This document shows, piece after piece, positions 46,101 to 54,639 of a stretch of DNA of 64,000 nucleotides; within the stretch, counting starts at the first letter, position 1, and each line of letters starts with the position of its first letter. Source of the DNA: CAWCJL01 sp963795775 (GTDB lineage: Bacteria; Acidobacteriota; Terriglobia; Terriglobales; Acidobacteriaceae); NCBI GenBank assembly GCA_963795775.1, contig CAWCJL010000002.1:558001-622000 (forward strand), read 5' to 3'. Made by a program: the position numbers and the translations under genes. The notes under the pieces are model-generated. The model was not told where the DNA came from and did not search any database. It saw nothing but the letters and a program-made list of their open reading frames with translations.

Positions 46101-46448
46101 TACGAGTTCAACTACCGGCTGAAAGCCATGCAGGTGGAAGGCCACAGCGGCAAGCTGCCGGCCGAGTTCTCCTTCGTGACCGCCCAGCCGGAGAACGTCG
46201 TATTGACCGCGATGAAGAAGACGGAAGACGGCAACGGCCTGGTGCTGCGCTTTTACGAGTGGGCAGGCAAGAGCGCACAGGTCACGCTCCACGTGCCCGC
46301 GGGCGCCACGGCTGCCACCATCACGAACCTGATGGAGAAGCCGGAAGGTGAAGCGCTTCACGTGACCAACGACACAGTGCAGGCGCCGGTCACGCCGTAC
46401 GCCATCCAGACGGTGCGGATCGACTACCCGGCGCCGTCAACGCACTGA
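43140..46448 (+). CDS. GH38 alpha-mannosidase, secreted
   Basis: A 1102-residue enzyme starting at TTG 43140, with GGAGGAAA upstream and a signal peptide (TCATVALAGACAALPFALYA) directly after; a longer frame to 42873 lacks such features. An N-terminal beta-sandwich (about 40-180) precedes the GH38 core. Zinc-site motifs GNSHIDAAWLWPW and FNQFHDLAAGS and the nucleophile Asp in GWNPDSFGYNWQLPQ are intact. A C-terminal beta-rich domain (residues 650-1100) follows with RPTTRNN and DRGHHHFRYALYPH. It retains exo-alpha-mannosidase features. The hairpin at 46486-46508 follows. Confidence 0.95.
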   Translation: MTRKTLTCATVALAGACAALPFALYAQNPPDKGPQLTTDEQRVVDRLESLDSVPAGSWRFHVGDIAHAEAVDLNDSDWQTAAPKSTAPTQAVWYRREIEVPKTLHGYDLTGTRIWFRFRASANGPMPQIIYFNGRRVAMGDDLEPIVLFDDAKPGEKVLVAVKLLPTVDVKRFEGAETRVDFAPNRPNPDDLRKEFLSVAALAPSLAKDDSDAENTLKKAVADVDLQALDEANQTTFDASLRKAQSELEAVRPLMQEATLHLTGNSHIDAAWLWPWTETVDVVKRTFGTAAQLMNEYPSYTYTQSAAQYNQWMADKYPELNAQIKQRIQEGRWELVGGMWIEPDLNMPDGESLVRQLLVGQKTFKDLYGVTTRIGWNPDSFGYNWQLPQIYKRSGLDYFVTQKMAWNDTNQLPFKLFWWESPDGSKVLTYFPHDYANANLNPVRLSEDLAVARKRSPGMLDMMDLYGIGDHGGGPTRAMLDEGLHWMEPGKVVPKMEFGTAQPYFSKVEKEVNPESPTWNYVSIAKGDTQLPAPPSGEISIPTWKDELYFEYHRGVMTTQANHKRNMRESEEEVLDAEKWSSLAWLDGRHYPAKELEDAWKKVLFNQFHDLAAGSGIGVIYREAQKDYDEVRWATDEASHNALQTIAANVDTRGTGESSGVPVLVVNSLGWQRPGVFPVQVQMPAAAAGGVSVLDAKGRVLPSQVVDSDGRTNSYRLLVKAPAVPSMGYQVLRVVPGKRAYQSDVVASGTTIENAAVRVKVDPATGCITSLFDKKANFETLAANACGNELQAFKDTPKDYDAWNIDPGTLDQPPTLLHEVDSVKLVEQGPMRAVIRVARTWQSSKFVQDIAVYAGGSQVEVTNDIDWHETHVLLKAAFPLAATSDMATFEIPYGTIERPTTRNNSWEKAKFEVPAMRWADLGDGKHGLSVINESKYGYDAVGNLLRLSLLRSPTWPDPEADRGHHHFRYALYPHAGSWKDALTIRHGYEFNYRLKAMQVEGHSGKLPAEFSFVTAQPENVVLTAMKKTEDGNGLVLRFYEWAGKSAQVTLHVPAGATAATITNLMEKPEGEALHVTNDTVQAPVTPYAIQTVRIDYPAPSTH

Positions 46449-46485
46449 AGCGGTTGCTGGGTGATGTCGGGGGAACCCGCATTCG

Positions 46486-46508
46486 GGCGGCCGCTGAAAG
46501 CGGCCGCC
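46486..46508. terminator. Terminator-like hairpin after the mannosidase gene
   Basis: GGCGGCCGCT (46486-46495) pairs with AGCGGCCGCC (46499-46508) around a 3-base loop, 38 bases after the mannosidase stop. No U tract. It abuts a half-copy of the CATTCTGAGCG palindromic repeat (46508-46528). Confidence 0.45.
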
Positions 46509-46528
46509 ATTCTGAGCGGAGCGAAGAA
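46508..46528. repeat. Half-copy of the CATTCTGAGCG intergenic repeat
   Basis: CATTCTGAGCGGAGCGAAGA at this position matches the left arm of the element at 9399-9423 except for one or two bases. No complementary right arm is found nearby. It suggests a decayed or single-arm copy. Confidence 0.6.
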
Positions 46529-46582
46529 GTCGATGCGTCGACCCCGGCTGGTACCCCGGTGCCCACCATGCCGACGATAGTT

Positions 46583-47731
46583 CTAAGGAACTGGCGTTGT
46601 GACCACTGCTAGCTTTCCCGCACTTCCGCTTGATGTAAGTAAACGCAGTGCACCGCCGGCCTCACACGCCGGTTGTACCGCGGCGGAACCAATATCAGTC
46701 TCACGAACAATAGTGCCGTCTTTCAGTGATAGCTCTGTGATCCGTTCAGACGGAGTCGTGCCCACACTTAAAAGATCCCCCTCTGAATCCAAGGCTGGAT
46801 GTTCCGTTTCTACAATCCTTCCCATCCGTACCTTCAGAATCGAGGATGACGATGGTATGACTGAGTCGATGATCGTACCGTCTGGGAGTTGCGGGACTAC
46901 ACTTTTGACAGTCCCATGTTCGCTGAGCTCAAGGATTGGGAGTCCGGATATTTCCAAGGGAACGAGGAGAAGATTATTGCCAATAGGATACAACTTGGCC
47001 ATGGCAATTAACAGGGTTGAATTGTATCTCCTGGTACTGTTGCCAAGCTTGAATTTGGGCGACTGCTCCAGATAATCGCTCGGGCCCAAGTCCAACTGGC
47101 GTATCGGAGCCCCGGCCGCCGACACAAGATCCAGTGCCATCCGGTGATTCAGTCGATCTTAGGAGATGAGAAGAATGTTCCCGGACTTGAATACGCCGAG
47201 CACAAGGGGATCGATGCCTTGTTCGAGCACCGCGGACCGCAGAAGAGCGCCGTTCTTATCGAAGGTTAATACTACGGGGTAGGGTGATCTGTATCCTTTA
47301 GGAGTAGTGTCCCGACTGGCTTCCACCAACACATAAATATAGCCGTTGCCAACAAAGACGGATTTCGGTACGGAAATATCTTTGGACCCAGGGACTGAAC
47401 GCCATGGAAAGCGTGTCACACTGCCGTCCGGATGAATCCCGAGCAGTTCTAATCTTTGCTTCGGTGTTGTGCCGGTATTCGGGGCATATCCATCGATGAA
47501 TGTATAGATAGTGCCGTCGTCACTGCAGTCGAATCGCCCAGCAACCGAGGCGTGTGCATTAAGATCAGCGACGATTTGCGGCCGTGAAAACTTCCGGGAT
47601 AAAGTCAAATCTTGAACGGGTAAAGAATCTATTTGCACCCGGCCGCTTTCAGATGTTTGGTTCTGCGCAACGGAGGCAGACAACATCACGAACGGAAGAG
47701 CGAAAAGAACACGTCGTACCATAGTGATCAT
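46583..47731 (-). pseudogene. Secreted propeller-like protein gene interrupted by an in-frame TAA
   Basis: ATG 47731 with AGGAGG upstream starts a signal peptide (VRRVLFALPFVMLSASVAQ). The frame runs through beta-rich segments (GRFDCSDDGTIYTFIDGY, LLGIHPDGSVTRFPW, PVVLTFDKNGALLRSAVLEQ) to GVFKSGNILLIS, where TAA stands at 47161-47159. The same frame then continues without interruption as DRLNHRMALDLVSAAGAPIR to the stop at 46583, adding further similar strands. The join is what one would expect of one 382-codon protein with a single nonsense change. The downstream piece also has its own ATG at 47140. Function unknown; the repeated strand pattern suggests a beta-propeller. This gene is visibly less GC-rich than its neighbours, hinting at foreign origin. 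Confidence 0.7.
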
Positions 47732-47816
47732 CGCGGACCTCCTCTGGCAGTGCTTATCGGAACGTCGAGGGCGTGACGTGAACCCCATTCGGATCGATGG
47801 CCGCTCGCCACGATGA

Positions 47817-48821
47817 TCAGCCGCGCGGCGGCAGGGTGCGCTGGTCCCACACCATCGCGTCAAACCGGTGGCGTACGGCGAAGCCGCACTCACGATACAG
47901 AGCCACCGCGTTGTGGTTGCTTCCCGTAACCGTGAGTGTGACAGAAGTGAAGCCGCGCGCGGCAAGTTCGGCGCAGCAGCGGGAAAGCAGCAGCTTGCCG
48001 ATACCCCGGCGGCGCAGCGGCGGCGCCACGCAGATCTGGGTGACGTGCCCGGTGCCCTCGCTGACTCGGGAGCAGAGCAGCACGCCCGCCAGTTCATCGC
48101 TGTCAGGGCGCGCAAGCACCTGCGAGGTCGCCGGATCGAAAAGACCGCAGCCGGGAAAGCGCACGATGTTATGCAGAAAGCGCAGCGACCCCGAAACCGT
48201 CCGGTACTGATCGTTGATGGTGCTGTCGAGGTGGTCCCGGTAAGCCGCGGCAATGAGCCGCCCGGCCGCGGGGAAATCCGTCTCGCGCCACGTACGGAGT
48301 TCCAAGTCGCGCGGGATGGCCAGGCCCGGACCCACCGGACTGCAGCCTGCGGGATCGGCGCGGTCGAGCGCACGCTCCATGAACAGGCGCTCGTAACTCT
48401 GGAAGCCCGCGCGGTCAAACAGTGCGCTGAACCGGCCGTGCGGGTGTAGGAGAAGCTGCGTCTCTATGCGCTCAACTCCAGGCGAGTGCTGCAGCAATTC
48501 GATCAGGTGCGTAAGCAGCCGGGCTTCGATCTGCGCCGCCGGCTCGCCCGAGGCGGACTCGGACGCGAACACATCCCCGATCACGGCCTTGTCCTGCTCG
48601 TACACGCAGAAGACATACCCCACTACACGCTGCGACTCTACGGCGACAAAGCCCGGCAGAATGCGGCCGTTCAGGTAATCCAGCAGGAGCTTGGCAGAAG
48701 CACGGTAGTCCCAGCGAAGGCGGTCGCTCCAGATGGCGGCCTCTTCTTCCAGCAGCGGACGCAGGGCACCGGCAGAGAAATGCCGCAGGTCGAGGATCTC
48801 CAACTGCAGAGCTTGGGCCAT
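47817..48821 (-). CDS. GNAT-family protein, probably two acetyltransferase folds
   Basis: A 334-residue protein starting at ATG 48821 (an upstream ATG at 48869 lacks a ribosome site). The C-terminal half has the acetyl-CoA motif A ITQICVAPPLRRRGIGKLLL and a typical NHNAVALYRECGF ending, so it should bind acetyl-CoA. The N-terminal half (FVAVESQRVVGYVFCVYEQD, FDRAGFQSYERLFMERAL) looks like a second, degenerate GNAT fold without a clear RxxGxG/A motif. Substrate unknown. Confidence 0.82.
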   Translation of the reverse strand: MAQALQLEILDLRHFSAGALRPLLEEEAAIWSDRLRWDYRASAKLLLDYLNGRILPGFVAVESQRVVGYVFCVYEQDKAVIGDVFASESASGEPAAQIEARLLTHLIELLQHSPGVERIETQLLLHPHGRFSALFDRAGFQSYERLFMERALDRADPAGCSPVGPGLAIPRDLELRTWRETDFPAAGRLIAAAYRDHLDSTINDQYRTVSGSLRFLHNIVRFPGCGLFDPATSQVLARPDSDELAGVLLCSRVSEGTGHVTQICVAPPLRRRGIGKLLLSRCCAELAARGFTSVTLTVTGSNHNAVALYRECGFAVRHRFDAMVWDQRTLPPRG

Positions 48822-48908
48822 AGGGACGGAACTAATGAAGAACGATGCGAGTGTAAGCGGAACATGCACCGTTACGCAAAAATCGTGTAAGAAGTACCGC
48901 GTCAGTGA

Positions 48909-50681
48909 CTACCTGGAGGGCGTCTGCGCGTCCACTTCATACACGGCCACGTGCTGGGCGGGGTAAGAAAGGAGGGGTTCGTAGCTCCGGCCGGCGAGCC
49001 AGCGGCGCAGATCCGGAGCGGCGATCTCCCGCACCACCAGCAGATGCTGAACGGGAGGGACGCCGGTCTTTTCGTAATCCAGCACGGGGTGATTGCGGTA
49101 GAACGAGAGCCCGTATTCCAGGTCGCGGCGCACGCGGTACACAGCCACCGGCTCCCCCGGCTTGTCCACCTGATCCAGGATGCGCGCCAATGGGCGGGCG
49201 GAGTAGGCCAGGTCGACAAGCTGGATGGTCTGCTTCGAGCCGGGTACCAGCCCGAATCCGAAAAACGGACCGACCCCGAAGATAAAGAACAACAACACGA
49301 TCAGCGGCGTCATGGTGGCGATGCGCAGGCGCACTACGCCAAACCGGGTGACGGCAACCATGATCAACAGGAAGCTCGCCAGGCCGGTACTGGCCGCCGC
49401 CACCAGTGTTCGCATGGGGGGAATACCCGACGAATGAACGATATAAAACGGGATGAGCAGCACCAGCATCACCGTAAGCCCGGCGATGGCGGCGTGAAGC
49501 AGCAGAAGCCAGGGACGCAGGCCATCGCCCCTCTGCCGCACGCGATTCAGAAAGTCGCCGGTCAGGATCGTAATCGGCGGGATAGCCGGCAGGATGTAGC
49601 CCGGAAGCTTGGACTTTGAGAGCGAGAAGAACACGATGGGAAACAGCGCCCAGAGGACGAGGAACTCGGGGAAGGCATCGCCCCAGCGCACGTGGCCCAG
49701 ATAACGATTCTTCGAGCGCCGCGCCCGCCACTCGTTGATGGACTCGCCGATGGCGTCGTAAAGGGCGCGTATGGCGATCACGGTCCAGGGCATCAGTGCC
49801 AGCAACGTGACCACGATGTAGAACCAGGCGGCATGCTCGTGCTCGTAGCGATTGGTAGCGAAGCGCTGAAGGTTGTGCTCCAGGAAGAAGACCCGGATAA
49901 AGTCCGGATTGCGCCGACTCACGGCGATGTACCAGGGCAGCACCATCGCCAGGTAGAGCACGATCCCAGGAATCCAGATGGTTCGGCGGAGCACCGACCA
50001 CTCCCGCCGGAGCGCGGCAAAGGCGAGGATAATCGCCAGCGCGAGGAAGGGCGCGACCGGGCCCTTGGCCAGCGTGGCGGCGCCGTTGAAGAAATAGAGA
50101 TCGAAGAGCCAGAATTTGCGGTCGGTTTCGTACCAGGCATACCAGCCCAGCATGCCGATACAGAAGGGTGCCGCGAGCTGCATGTCCGTCGAGGCGCCGC
50201 GGGCAAACGCGATGATGCCGGCACACGTCGCGGTGATCAGGGCGGCATCGAGTTGGCCGCCCGGGCGGAAGCGCCGGATGTGCAGGTAAATGAGCGTAAC
50301 CAGTACGAACGCGAAGCTGGCCGAGGGCAGGCGGGCGGACCAGTCGTGCACGCCGAACTCCCGGAAAGAGAACATGGCGCGCCAGTAATAGAGTGCGGGC
50401 TTCTCCAGCCAGGGTCGCCCGTAGAGGATGGGCGTGATGTAGTCGTGGCGGGTCAGCATCTCCCGAGCGATCTGCGCGTACCGGGGCTCGTCGGCCCCCA
50501 CCAGCCCCAGCCCGTCCCCCCCAAAGAACGGCACCAGTCCATAGAAAAGAAAGAAAGCGGTGAAGGCAAAAAGCGTAACGGCCTCGAGCGCATTCCCGGT
50601 ATAGGGATTCCGGGCAAGCAGGGATGTCAGCCAGTGGCGGCTCCCCGGTGCTTGCTCGTCTGGATTTTCGGTGGCTTTCAC
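48909..50681 (-). CDS. ArnT-like membrane glycosyltransferase (GT83/GT39-type)
   Basis: A 590-residue polytopic protein with GTG start at 50681. About 12 helices are predicted. The first periplasmic loop has GLVGADEPRYAQIAREML, whose acidic pair matches the catalytic Asp region of GT-C lipid-linked sugar transferases, and RPWLEKPALYYWRAM fits the ArnT family. Conserved FSLSKSKLPGYILPAIPP also matches ArnT. Likely transfers a sugar from a polyprenyl phosphate to lipid A or another envelope acceptor. No arnBCADEF genes are nearby, so aminoarabinose specificity is not implied. Confidence 0.85.
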   Translation of the reverse strand: MKATENPDEQAPGSRHWLTSLLARNPYTGNALEAVTLFAFTAFFLFYGLVPFFGGDGLGLVGADEPRYAQIAREMLTRHDYITPILYGRPWLEKPALYYWRAMFSFREFGVHDWSARLPSASFAFVLVTLIYLHIRRFRPGGQLDAALITATCAGIIAFARGASTDMQLAAPFCIGMLGWYAWYETDRKFWLFDLYFFNGAATLAKGPVAPFLALAIILAFAALRREWSVLRRTIWIPGIVLYLAMVLPWYIAVSRRNPDFIRVFFLEHNLQRFATNRYEHEHAAWFYIVVTLLALMPWTVIAIRALYDAIGESINEWRARRSKNRYLGHVRWGDAFPEFLVLWALFPIVFFSLSKSKLPGYILPAIPPITILTGDFLNRVRQRGDGLRPWLLLLHAAIAGLTVMLVLLIPFYIVHSSGIPPMRTLVAAASTGLASFLLIMVAVTRFGVVRLRIATMTPLIVLLFFIFGVGPFFGFGLVPGSKQTIQLVDLAYSARPLARILDQVDKPGEPVAVYRVRRDLEYGLSFYRNHPVLDYEKTGVPPVQHLLVVREIAAPDLRRWLAGRSYEPLLSYPAQHVAVYEVDAQTPSR

Positions 50682-50936
50682 GGTACCGGCACAAGGCTAT
50701 CAGATACCGGAGATGTAGACCGGAAGCGGCGGGGAGGTCCGGGGCCCGCACGCCATGCCGGTACGCGTCAGGTTCTTGCCAAAGGGCCGCAGCACGGTGG
50801 TCACCAGTTGCGCCGCACCGGGGGTCGCCTGTTTCGGGTCAGCTCAGGCTTTCGTAACACCGGGGCGCCAGAAAAGCGCCGCCCCCCATCACAGAAGCTG
50901 CTAGTGTACGGTTCGAGTTCGTAACAAAGAGAGGTC

Positions 50937-51005
50937 ATGCGAGACGCAGCTCCGGCACGCGAGCTGCCCTGCACGCGATGGAAATTCGCTCCCTGCTGCT
51001 CCTGA
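50937..51005 (+). CDS. Possible 22-codon upstream frame overlapping the diguanylate cyclase start
   Basis: ATG 50937 has GAGAGG six bases upstream, better than anything before the cyclase ATG at 50978. The frame encodes MRDAAPARELPCTRWKFAPC then CS and stops at 51005, 28 bases inside the cyclase gene and in another frame. Ribosomes finishing it could reinitiate at the cyclase. It could be coincidental. Confidence 0.3.
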   Translation: MRDAAPARELPCTRWKFAPCCS

Positions 51006-52129
51006 ATCTGGTACTGCTTTGCTTTTACGCCCTGGGCTTGGCAATCGTGTACTGGGTCAACCCGGCGCTCAAGAGCATTCGCTGGCTGATCCCTGCTTTT
51101 GCCGCCGGGGCATCGGCAACCCTGGTTTTGGAGGTATGCGGGCCACAGGAGTCGTGCTTCGTCCTGGTGAACGTGCTGGTACTCGGGGCCTGTGCACTGC
51201 TTCATCAGGGCGTTCGGGAATTGACGGGGGCTCGCAGCGGCTGGCCGGCAATCGAGGCCGTGCTCCTTTCCGTACAGGCATTAGGCGGATTGTACTTCGG
51301 GCTGCGCGGCCATGTGGCGCTGCGCATCCTGCTCTTCAGCGCGCTGCTCGCGATCCAGCTCCTGCTAAGCGCCGGGCTGCTGCTCGCAGTGATGCGCAGC
51401 GGGTTCCCGGAAGGCCTGCGCGTTCCCGCGGGCATGCTGATGGTGATCCTGCTCGGCGCCGCGGCCTCCAGCCTGGTCCGCAGTGGACTCAGCCTGCTCG
51501 CGTTACTGCATCCCGCCCGCTCCCCAGTGCCCCTCCCCGACGGGGGAAATGTTCTGCTCGCCATCCTGTTCAGCGCGACCACCCTGTTTGGCTTTTGCTG
51601 GATGAGCACTGAGAGCCTGCGGCTGGATCTGGAGCAGATGGCGCGCACCGACTCCCTCACGGGAGTGCTCAACCGCCGGGCGTTTGAAGCCGAGTTCATG
51701 CGGGAGATTTCGCGCACCCTGCGCAGCGGCGCGCCGCTTTCCCTGCTGCTGATGGATGTGGACCACTTCAAGATCGTCAACGACGAGCACGGGCACGCTG
51801 CCGGCGATGCGGTGCTGCGCGAGCTGGCCTCCATCCTGCAGCGCGACCTCCGCCGGGCCGATCTGGTGGCGCGCCTGGGCGGTGAGGAGTTCGCGGCGTT
51901 GCTGCCGGACACGGATGCCGACCGGGCCACCCACACCGCCGAACGGCTGCGCGCCGTGATCGAAAAGGCGCAGATCAGTGCCGGGGGTGCACGCATGCGC
52001 GTCACGGCAAGCTTTGGCGTAACCGCCTGGCAGGGTGACACGGACGCCTGGGATCGCCTGCTGGAGCGGGTGGACAGCGCCATGTACCAGGCAAAGCAGG
52101 CGGGCCGGAATCGCGTGCAGATGGTCTGA
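50978..52129 (+). CDS. Membrane diguanylate cyclase (GGEEF)
   Basis: A 383-residue protein. Six or seven hydrophobic helices (residues 1-205) form an MHYT-free integral sensor of unknown ligand. The GGDEF domain begins at about 215 (ARTDSLTGVLNRRAFEAEF). Active-site motif is RLGGEEFAALL, substrate and metal residues MDVDHFKIVNDEHGHAAGD are intact, and an inhibitory I-site RRAD lies five residues before GGEEF. It should make c-di-GMP with product inhibition. No EAL domain. The ATG has a weak ribosome site; see the upstream frame at 50937. Confidence 0.92.
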   Translation: MEIRSLLLLNLVLLCFYALGLAIVYWVNPALKSIRWLIPAFAAGASATLVLEVCGPQESCFVLVNVLVLGACALLHQGVRELTGARSGWPAIEAVLLSVQALGGLYFGLRGHVALRILLFSALLAIQLLLSAGLLLAVMRSGFPEGLRVPAGMLMVILLGAAASSLVRSGLSLLALLHPARSPVPLPDGGNVLLAILFSATTLFGFCWMSTESLRLDLEQMARTDSLTGVLNRRAFEAEFMREISRTLRSGAPLSLLLMDVDHFKIVNDEHGHAAGDAVLRELASILQRDLRRADLVARLGGEEFAALLPDTDADRATHTAERLRAVIEKAQISAGGARMRVTASFGVTAWQGDTDAWDRLLERVDSAMYQAKQAGRNRVQMV

Positions 52130-52188
52130 TCCCGCGCATAGCTCGCGCAAGCCGTGCGCAGCCAGACCCGCGCTCTTCCCGCCCGACC

Positions 52189-52437
52189 CTAACCTGCGTG
52201 GCGCACCGATTGCGGCGTGTCATGCCCGCGCACGGTGTCGATGTCCTTTGCGGTGGTTTCCTGCCCCGGAGTCGATGCCCGCGTATCCTCATGCCCACCG
52301 CCATGCCTGGCGCGGTGGATGGTCGGATCCTGCTTCTCCAGGTCGATCAGCGGATCGGGCTGTGTATCCGGCTGGCCGGACGCGCCCGGCTGGTTTCCGG
52401 CAGCGTCGTCGCCTTGCTGCGGTCTGTTCTGCGCCAT
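52189..52437 (-). CDS. Small disordered His/Asp-rich protein (82 aa)
   Basis: ATG 52437 is preceded by CTGGAGAAG, a strong ribosome site. The 82-residue product is Gln/Asp/Pro/His-rich (QPDPLIDLEKQDPTIHRARH) with no hydrophobic core, so likely disordered. No family recognised. Its ribosome site and lack of overlap with another strong candidate support reality, but the opposite strand also has long open frames typical of high GC. Confidence 0.5.
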   Translation of the reverse strand: MAQNRPQQGDDAAGNQPGASGQPDTQPDPLIDLEKQDPTIHRARHGGGHEDTRASTPGQETTAKDIDTVRGHDTPQSVRHAG

Positions 52438-52572
52438 GGCACTTCTCCAGGAGGTCGTCGAGGCCTATCGAATGAGATGCGGCAGGCTCGCGAACATCGA
52501 ACGCGCCTTCGCGCGCACATGCATTCGTTGCCGCCGCGGAACTGCTCCCGCGATCAGACCCGACAAATCCTT

Positions 52573-53754
52573 CTAGCGCACCGAACCCAGCACCAGCTTA
52601 CCGATCGTCTGGAGCTGCATGTTCGACGTACCTTCGTAAATCTTGCCGATCTTGGCATCCCGATAAAGCTTTTCGACCGGGTAGTCCTTCACGAACCCGT
52701 ACCCGCCATAGATCTCGACCGCCTTGCTGGCGCAGCGCTCGGCCACCTGCGAGGAGAAGTACTTCGCCATCGCGGCCTCCTTCACAAAACCGAGCCTGGC
52801 GTCCTTCAGCCGTGCGCTGTTATAGACCATCAGCCGCGTCGCCTCGATCTCGGTTGCCATTTCTGCGAGTTGGAAGAGTACCCCCTGGAACTCCGCAATC
52901 AGCTTGCCGAACTGCTTCCGCTCCTGCGCGTACTTGGCGGCGTAGTTCCACGCGCCCTGCGCCAGCCCCAGCATCTGCGCGCCAATGCCGATCCGGCCCT
53001 CATTCAGCGTTTCAATCGCGATCTTGTACCCCTTGCCCGGCTCGCCCAGAATGTTCTCTTCCGGCACGCGGCAGTCATCCAGGATGAGTTCGCAGGTGGA
53101 AGAGGCGCGGATTCCCAGCTTGTCTTCCTTCTTGCCGACCGAAAAACCGGGAAAGTGCTTCTCCACCAGGAAGGCTGTGATGCCCTTGTACCCGGCCCCG
53201 CGGTCGAGAGTCGCGAATACGATAAACAGGCCGGCTTCCTTGGCGTTCGTGATCCAGAGTTTCTGCCCGTTGAGAATGTAATGATCGCCACGCTTTTCCG
53301 CGCGGGTCTCCAGCGCAAAGGCATCGGAGCCCGAAGCCGCCTCGCTCAGCGCGTACGCTCCGACCGTGTTGGCCGCCAGCCGCGGCAGATACTGCTTCTT
53401 CTGCGCCTCCGACCCCCAGCGCAACAGCGCATTGATGCATAGCGTGTTCTGCACATCTACCAGCACGCCCACGGAGGGATCGACCGCCGAAATCTCTTCC
53501 ACCGCGAGGATAGCTTCGAAGAATGTCCCGCCCGAGCCGCCGTACTCGACGGGGATCTCGATGCCCATCAGTCCCAGGTTGAAGAGCTGCGGCAGCAGGT
53601 CGGGATGAAAGTGCTGCTCCTCGTCCATCTTGTGCACCAGCGGCCCGATGTTCTCCCGCGCAAACTGGCGCACGGTATCGCGGAAGAGCAGCTCATCTTC
53701 AGAAAGGCGCGTGAGAGGGGTGGCGACGGGCGTATCCAGCAGGCTTTCAGGCAT
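52573..53754 (-). CDS. Acyl-CoA dehydrogenase (short/branched-chain type)
   Basis: A 393-residue FAD enzyme of fatty-acid or branched-chain amino-acid oxidation. ATG 53754 (MPESLLDTPVATPLTRLSED) has GAGG upstream; a longer frame to 53973 is not protein-like. Domain order is the usual one: N-helical (to 120), beta (AYALSEAASGSDAFALETRA, WITNAKEAGLFIVFATLDRG) and C-helical. Catalytic Glu is in GKIYEGTSNMQLQTIG and the FAD-binding YGGYGFVKDYPVE is intact. No electron-transfer flavoprotein genes are nearby. Confidence 0.95.
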   Translation of the reverse strand: MPESLLDTPVATPLTRLSEDELLFRDTVRQFARENIGPLVHKMDEEQHFHPDLLPQLFNLGLMGIEIPVEYGGSGGTFFEAILAVEEISAVDPSVGVLVDVQNTLCINALLRWGSEAQKKQYLPRLAANTVGAYALSEAASGSDAFALETRAEKRGDHYILNGQKLWITNAKEAGLFIVFATLDRGAGYKGITAFLVEKHFPGFSVGKKEDKLGIRASSTCELILDDCRVPEENILGEPGKGYKIAIETLNEGRIGIGAQMLGLAQGAWNYAAKYAQERKQFGKLIAEFQGVLFQLAEMATEIEATRLMVYNSARLKDARLGFVKEAAMAKYFSSQVAERCASKAVEIYGGYGFVKDYPVEKLYRDAKIGKIYEGTSNMQLQTIGKLVLGSVR

Positions 53755-53891
53755 GGAAGGTACCTCTGGGCCGCCGGTGAGGCGGCCAATGAATTTCAGT
53801 GCGGCGAACGAAAAAGTGTAGCAGGGCATGTGCTGCTTCGGCGACCGGCGCCGTGCTCGCCATCCCAGCAGGTGTGCCAGAATGAGACACC

Positions 53892-54638
53892 TTGCTGAAG
53901 CCCCCCGAGTGCGACCGCGTGTGTGTTGTCCTGGTGGAGGTGCGGAATCCGCTGAACATCGGGGCCGCCGCACGCGCCATGAGCAACTTCGGTTTCGGCT
54001 CCTTGCGCGTGGTCAAGCCGTATGAGGCGGCATTTCGTGGTGCGCGCTCGGCCGTAGGCGCATCCTCGGTCATGGCTGCTGCCGCGGAGTTCGGCAGCGT
54101 CGCCGAAGCGGTGGCGGACTGCTCGCTGGTGGTGGGCACCACCGCAGCCGGCCCGCGGCGCCAGTTGCAGCATGTGCTCCATCCCCTACCGGCCGCAGCC
54201 GCTCTGCTCCGCGCTCACATCGCGGCGGAAGGCCGTGCCGCCATACTCTTCGGCTCGGAAAAGCGCGGGCTCTCCAATCATGACCTCAGCCACTGCGACT
54301 TTCTGCTGCACATCCCCACGCAGGAAGAGCAGCCCTCAATGAACCTGGGGCAGGCCGTCGCGGTCACGCTTTATGAGCTGTCGCGTGCAGAGGCGATCCC
54401 GGTCTCCCCCTCAGCGGAGCTGGCGACTGCCGAGGAGCGGGAGCGCCTGACCGGCATGCTCATGGATGCATTGCGGCGGAGCGGATACCTCGGCGGGCCG
54501 GTCTCCGCATCTCTGTTGCAAGGGGAAGAGGAGAAAGTGCGGCGGCTGGTGCGTCGTCTCTCGCTCCAGGCCGCCGATGCCCGAAAATTGACCGGCATGC
54601 TGCGGCAGATCTTATGGAAGCTGGGGCAAGACAAATAG
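53892..54638 (+). CDS. TrmJ-like SPOUT tRNA/rRNA methyltransferase
   Basis: A 248-residue protein with TTG start (53892). Knot-forming SPOUT motifs are clear: VEVRNPLNIGAAARAMSNFG, LFGSEKRGLSN and IPTQEEQPSMNLGQAVAVTL. The C-terminal helical extension (ERLTGMLMDALRRSGYLGG, ARKLTGMLRQILWKLG) is typical of TrmJ, which 2'-O-methylates nucleotide 32 of tRNA. It is followed one base later by the AI-2E family permease gene, so they are cotranscribed. Confidence 0.9.
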   Translation: MLKPPECDRVCVVLVEVRNPLNIGAAARAMSNFGFGSLRVVKPYEAAFRGARSAVGASSVMAAAAEFGSVAEAVADCSLVVGTTAAGPRRQLQHVLHPLPAAAALLRAHIAAEGRAAILFGSEKRGLSNHDLSHCDFLLHIPTQEEQPSMNLGQAVAVTLYELSRAEAIPVSPSAELATAEERERLTGMLMDALRRSGYLGGPVSASLLQGEEEKVRRLVRRLSLQAADARKLTGMLRQILWKLGQDK

Positions 54639-54639
54639 C

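Noticed and set aside
47159..47161. Recoding of the in-frame stop as selenocysteine or pyrrolysine
   Set aside because: The codon is TAA, which is not used for either residue, and no recoding element is visible.
48937..50751. 604-codon minus-strand open frame
   Set aside because: Same strand but a different frame of the ArnT-like gene; composition is Arg/Pro-rich and not membrane-like.
52198..53442. 414-codon plus-strand open frame
   Set aside because: Antisense to the acyl-CoA dehydrogenase and to the small 82-residue frame; no motif.
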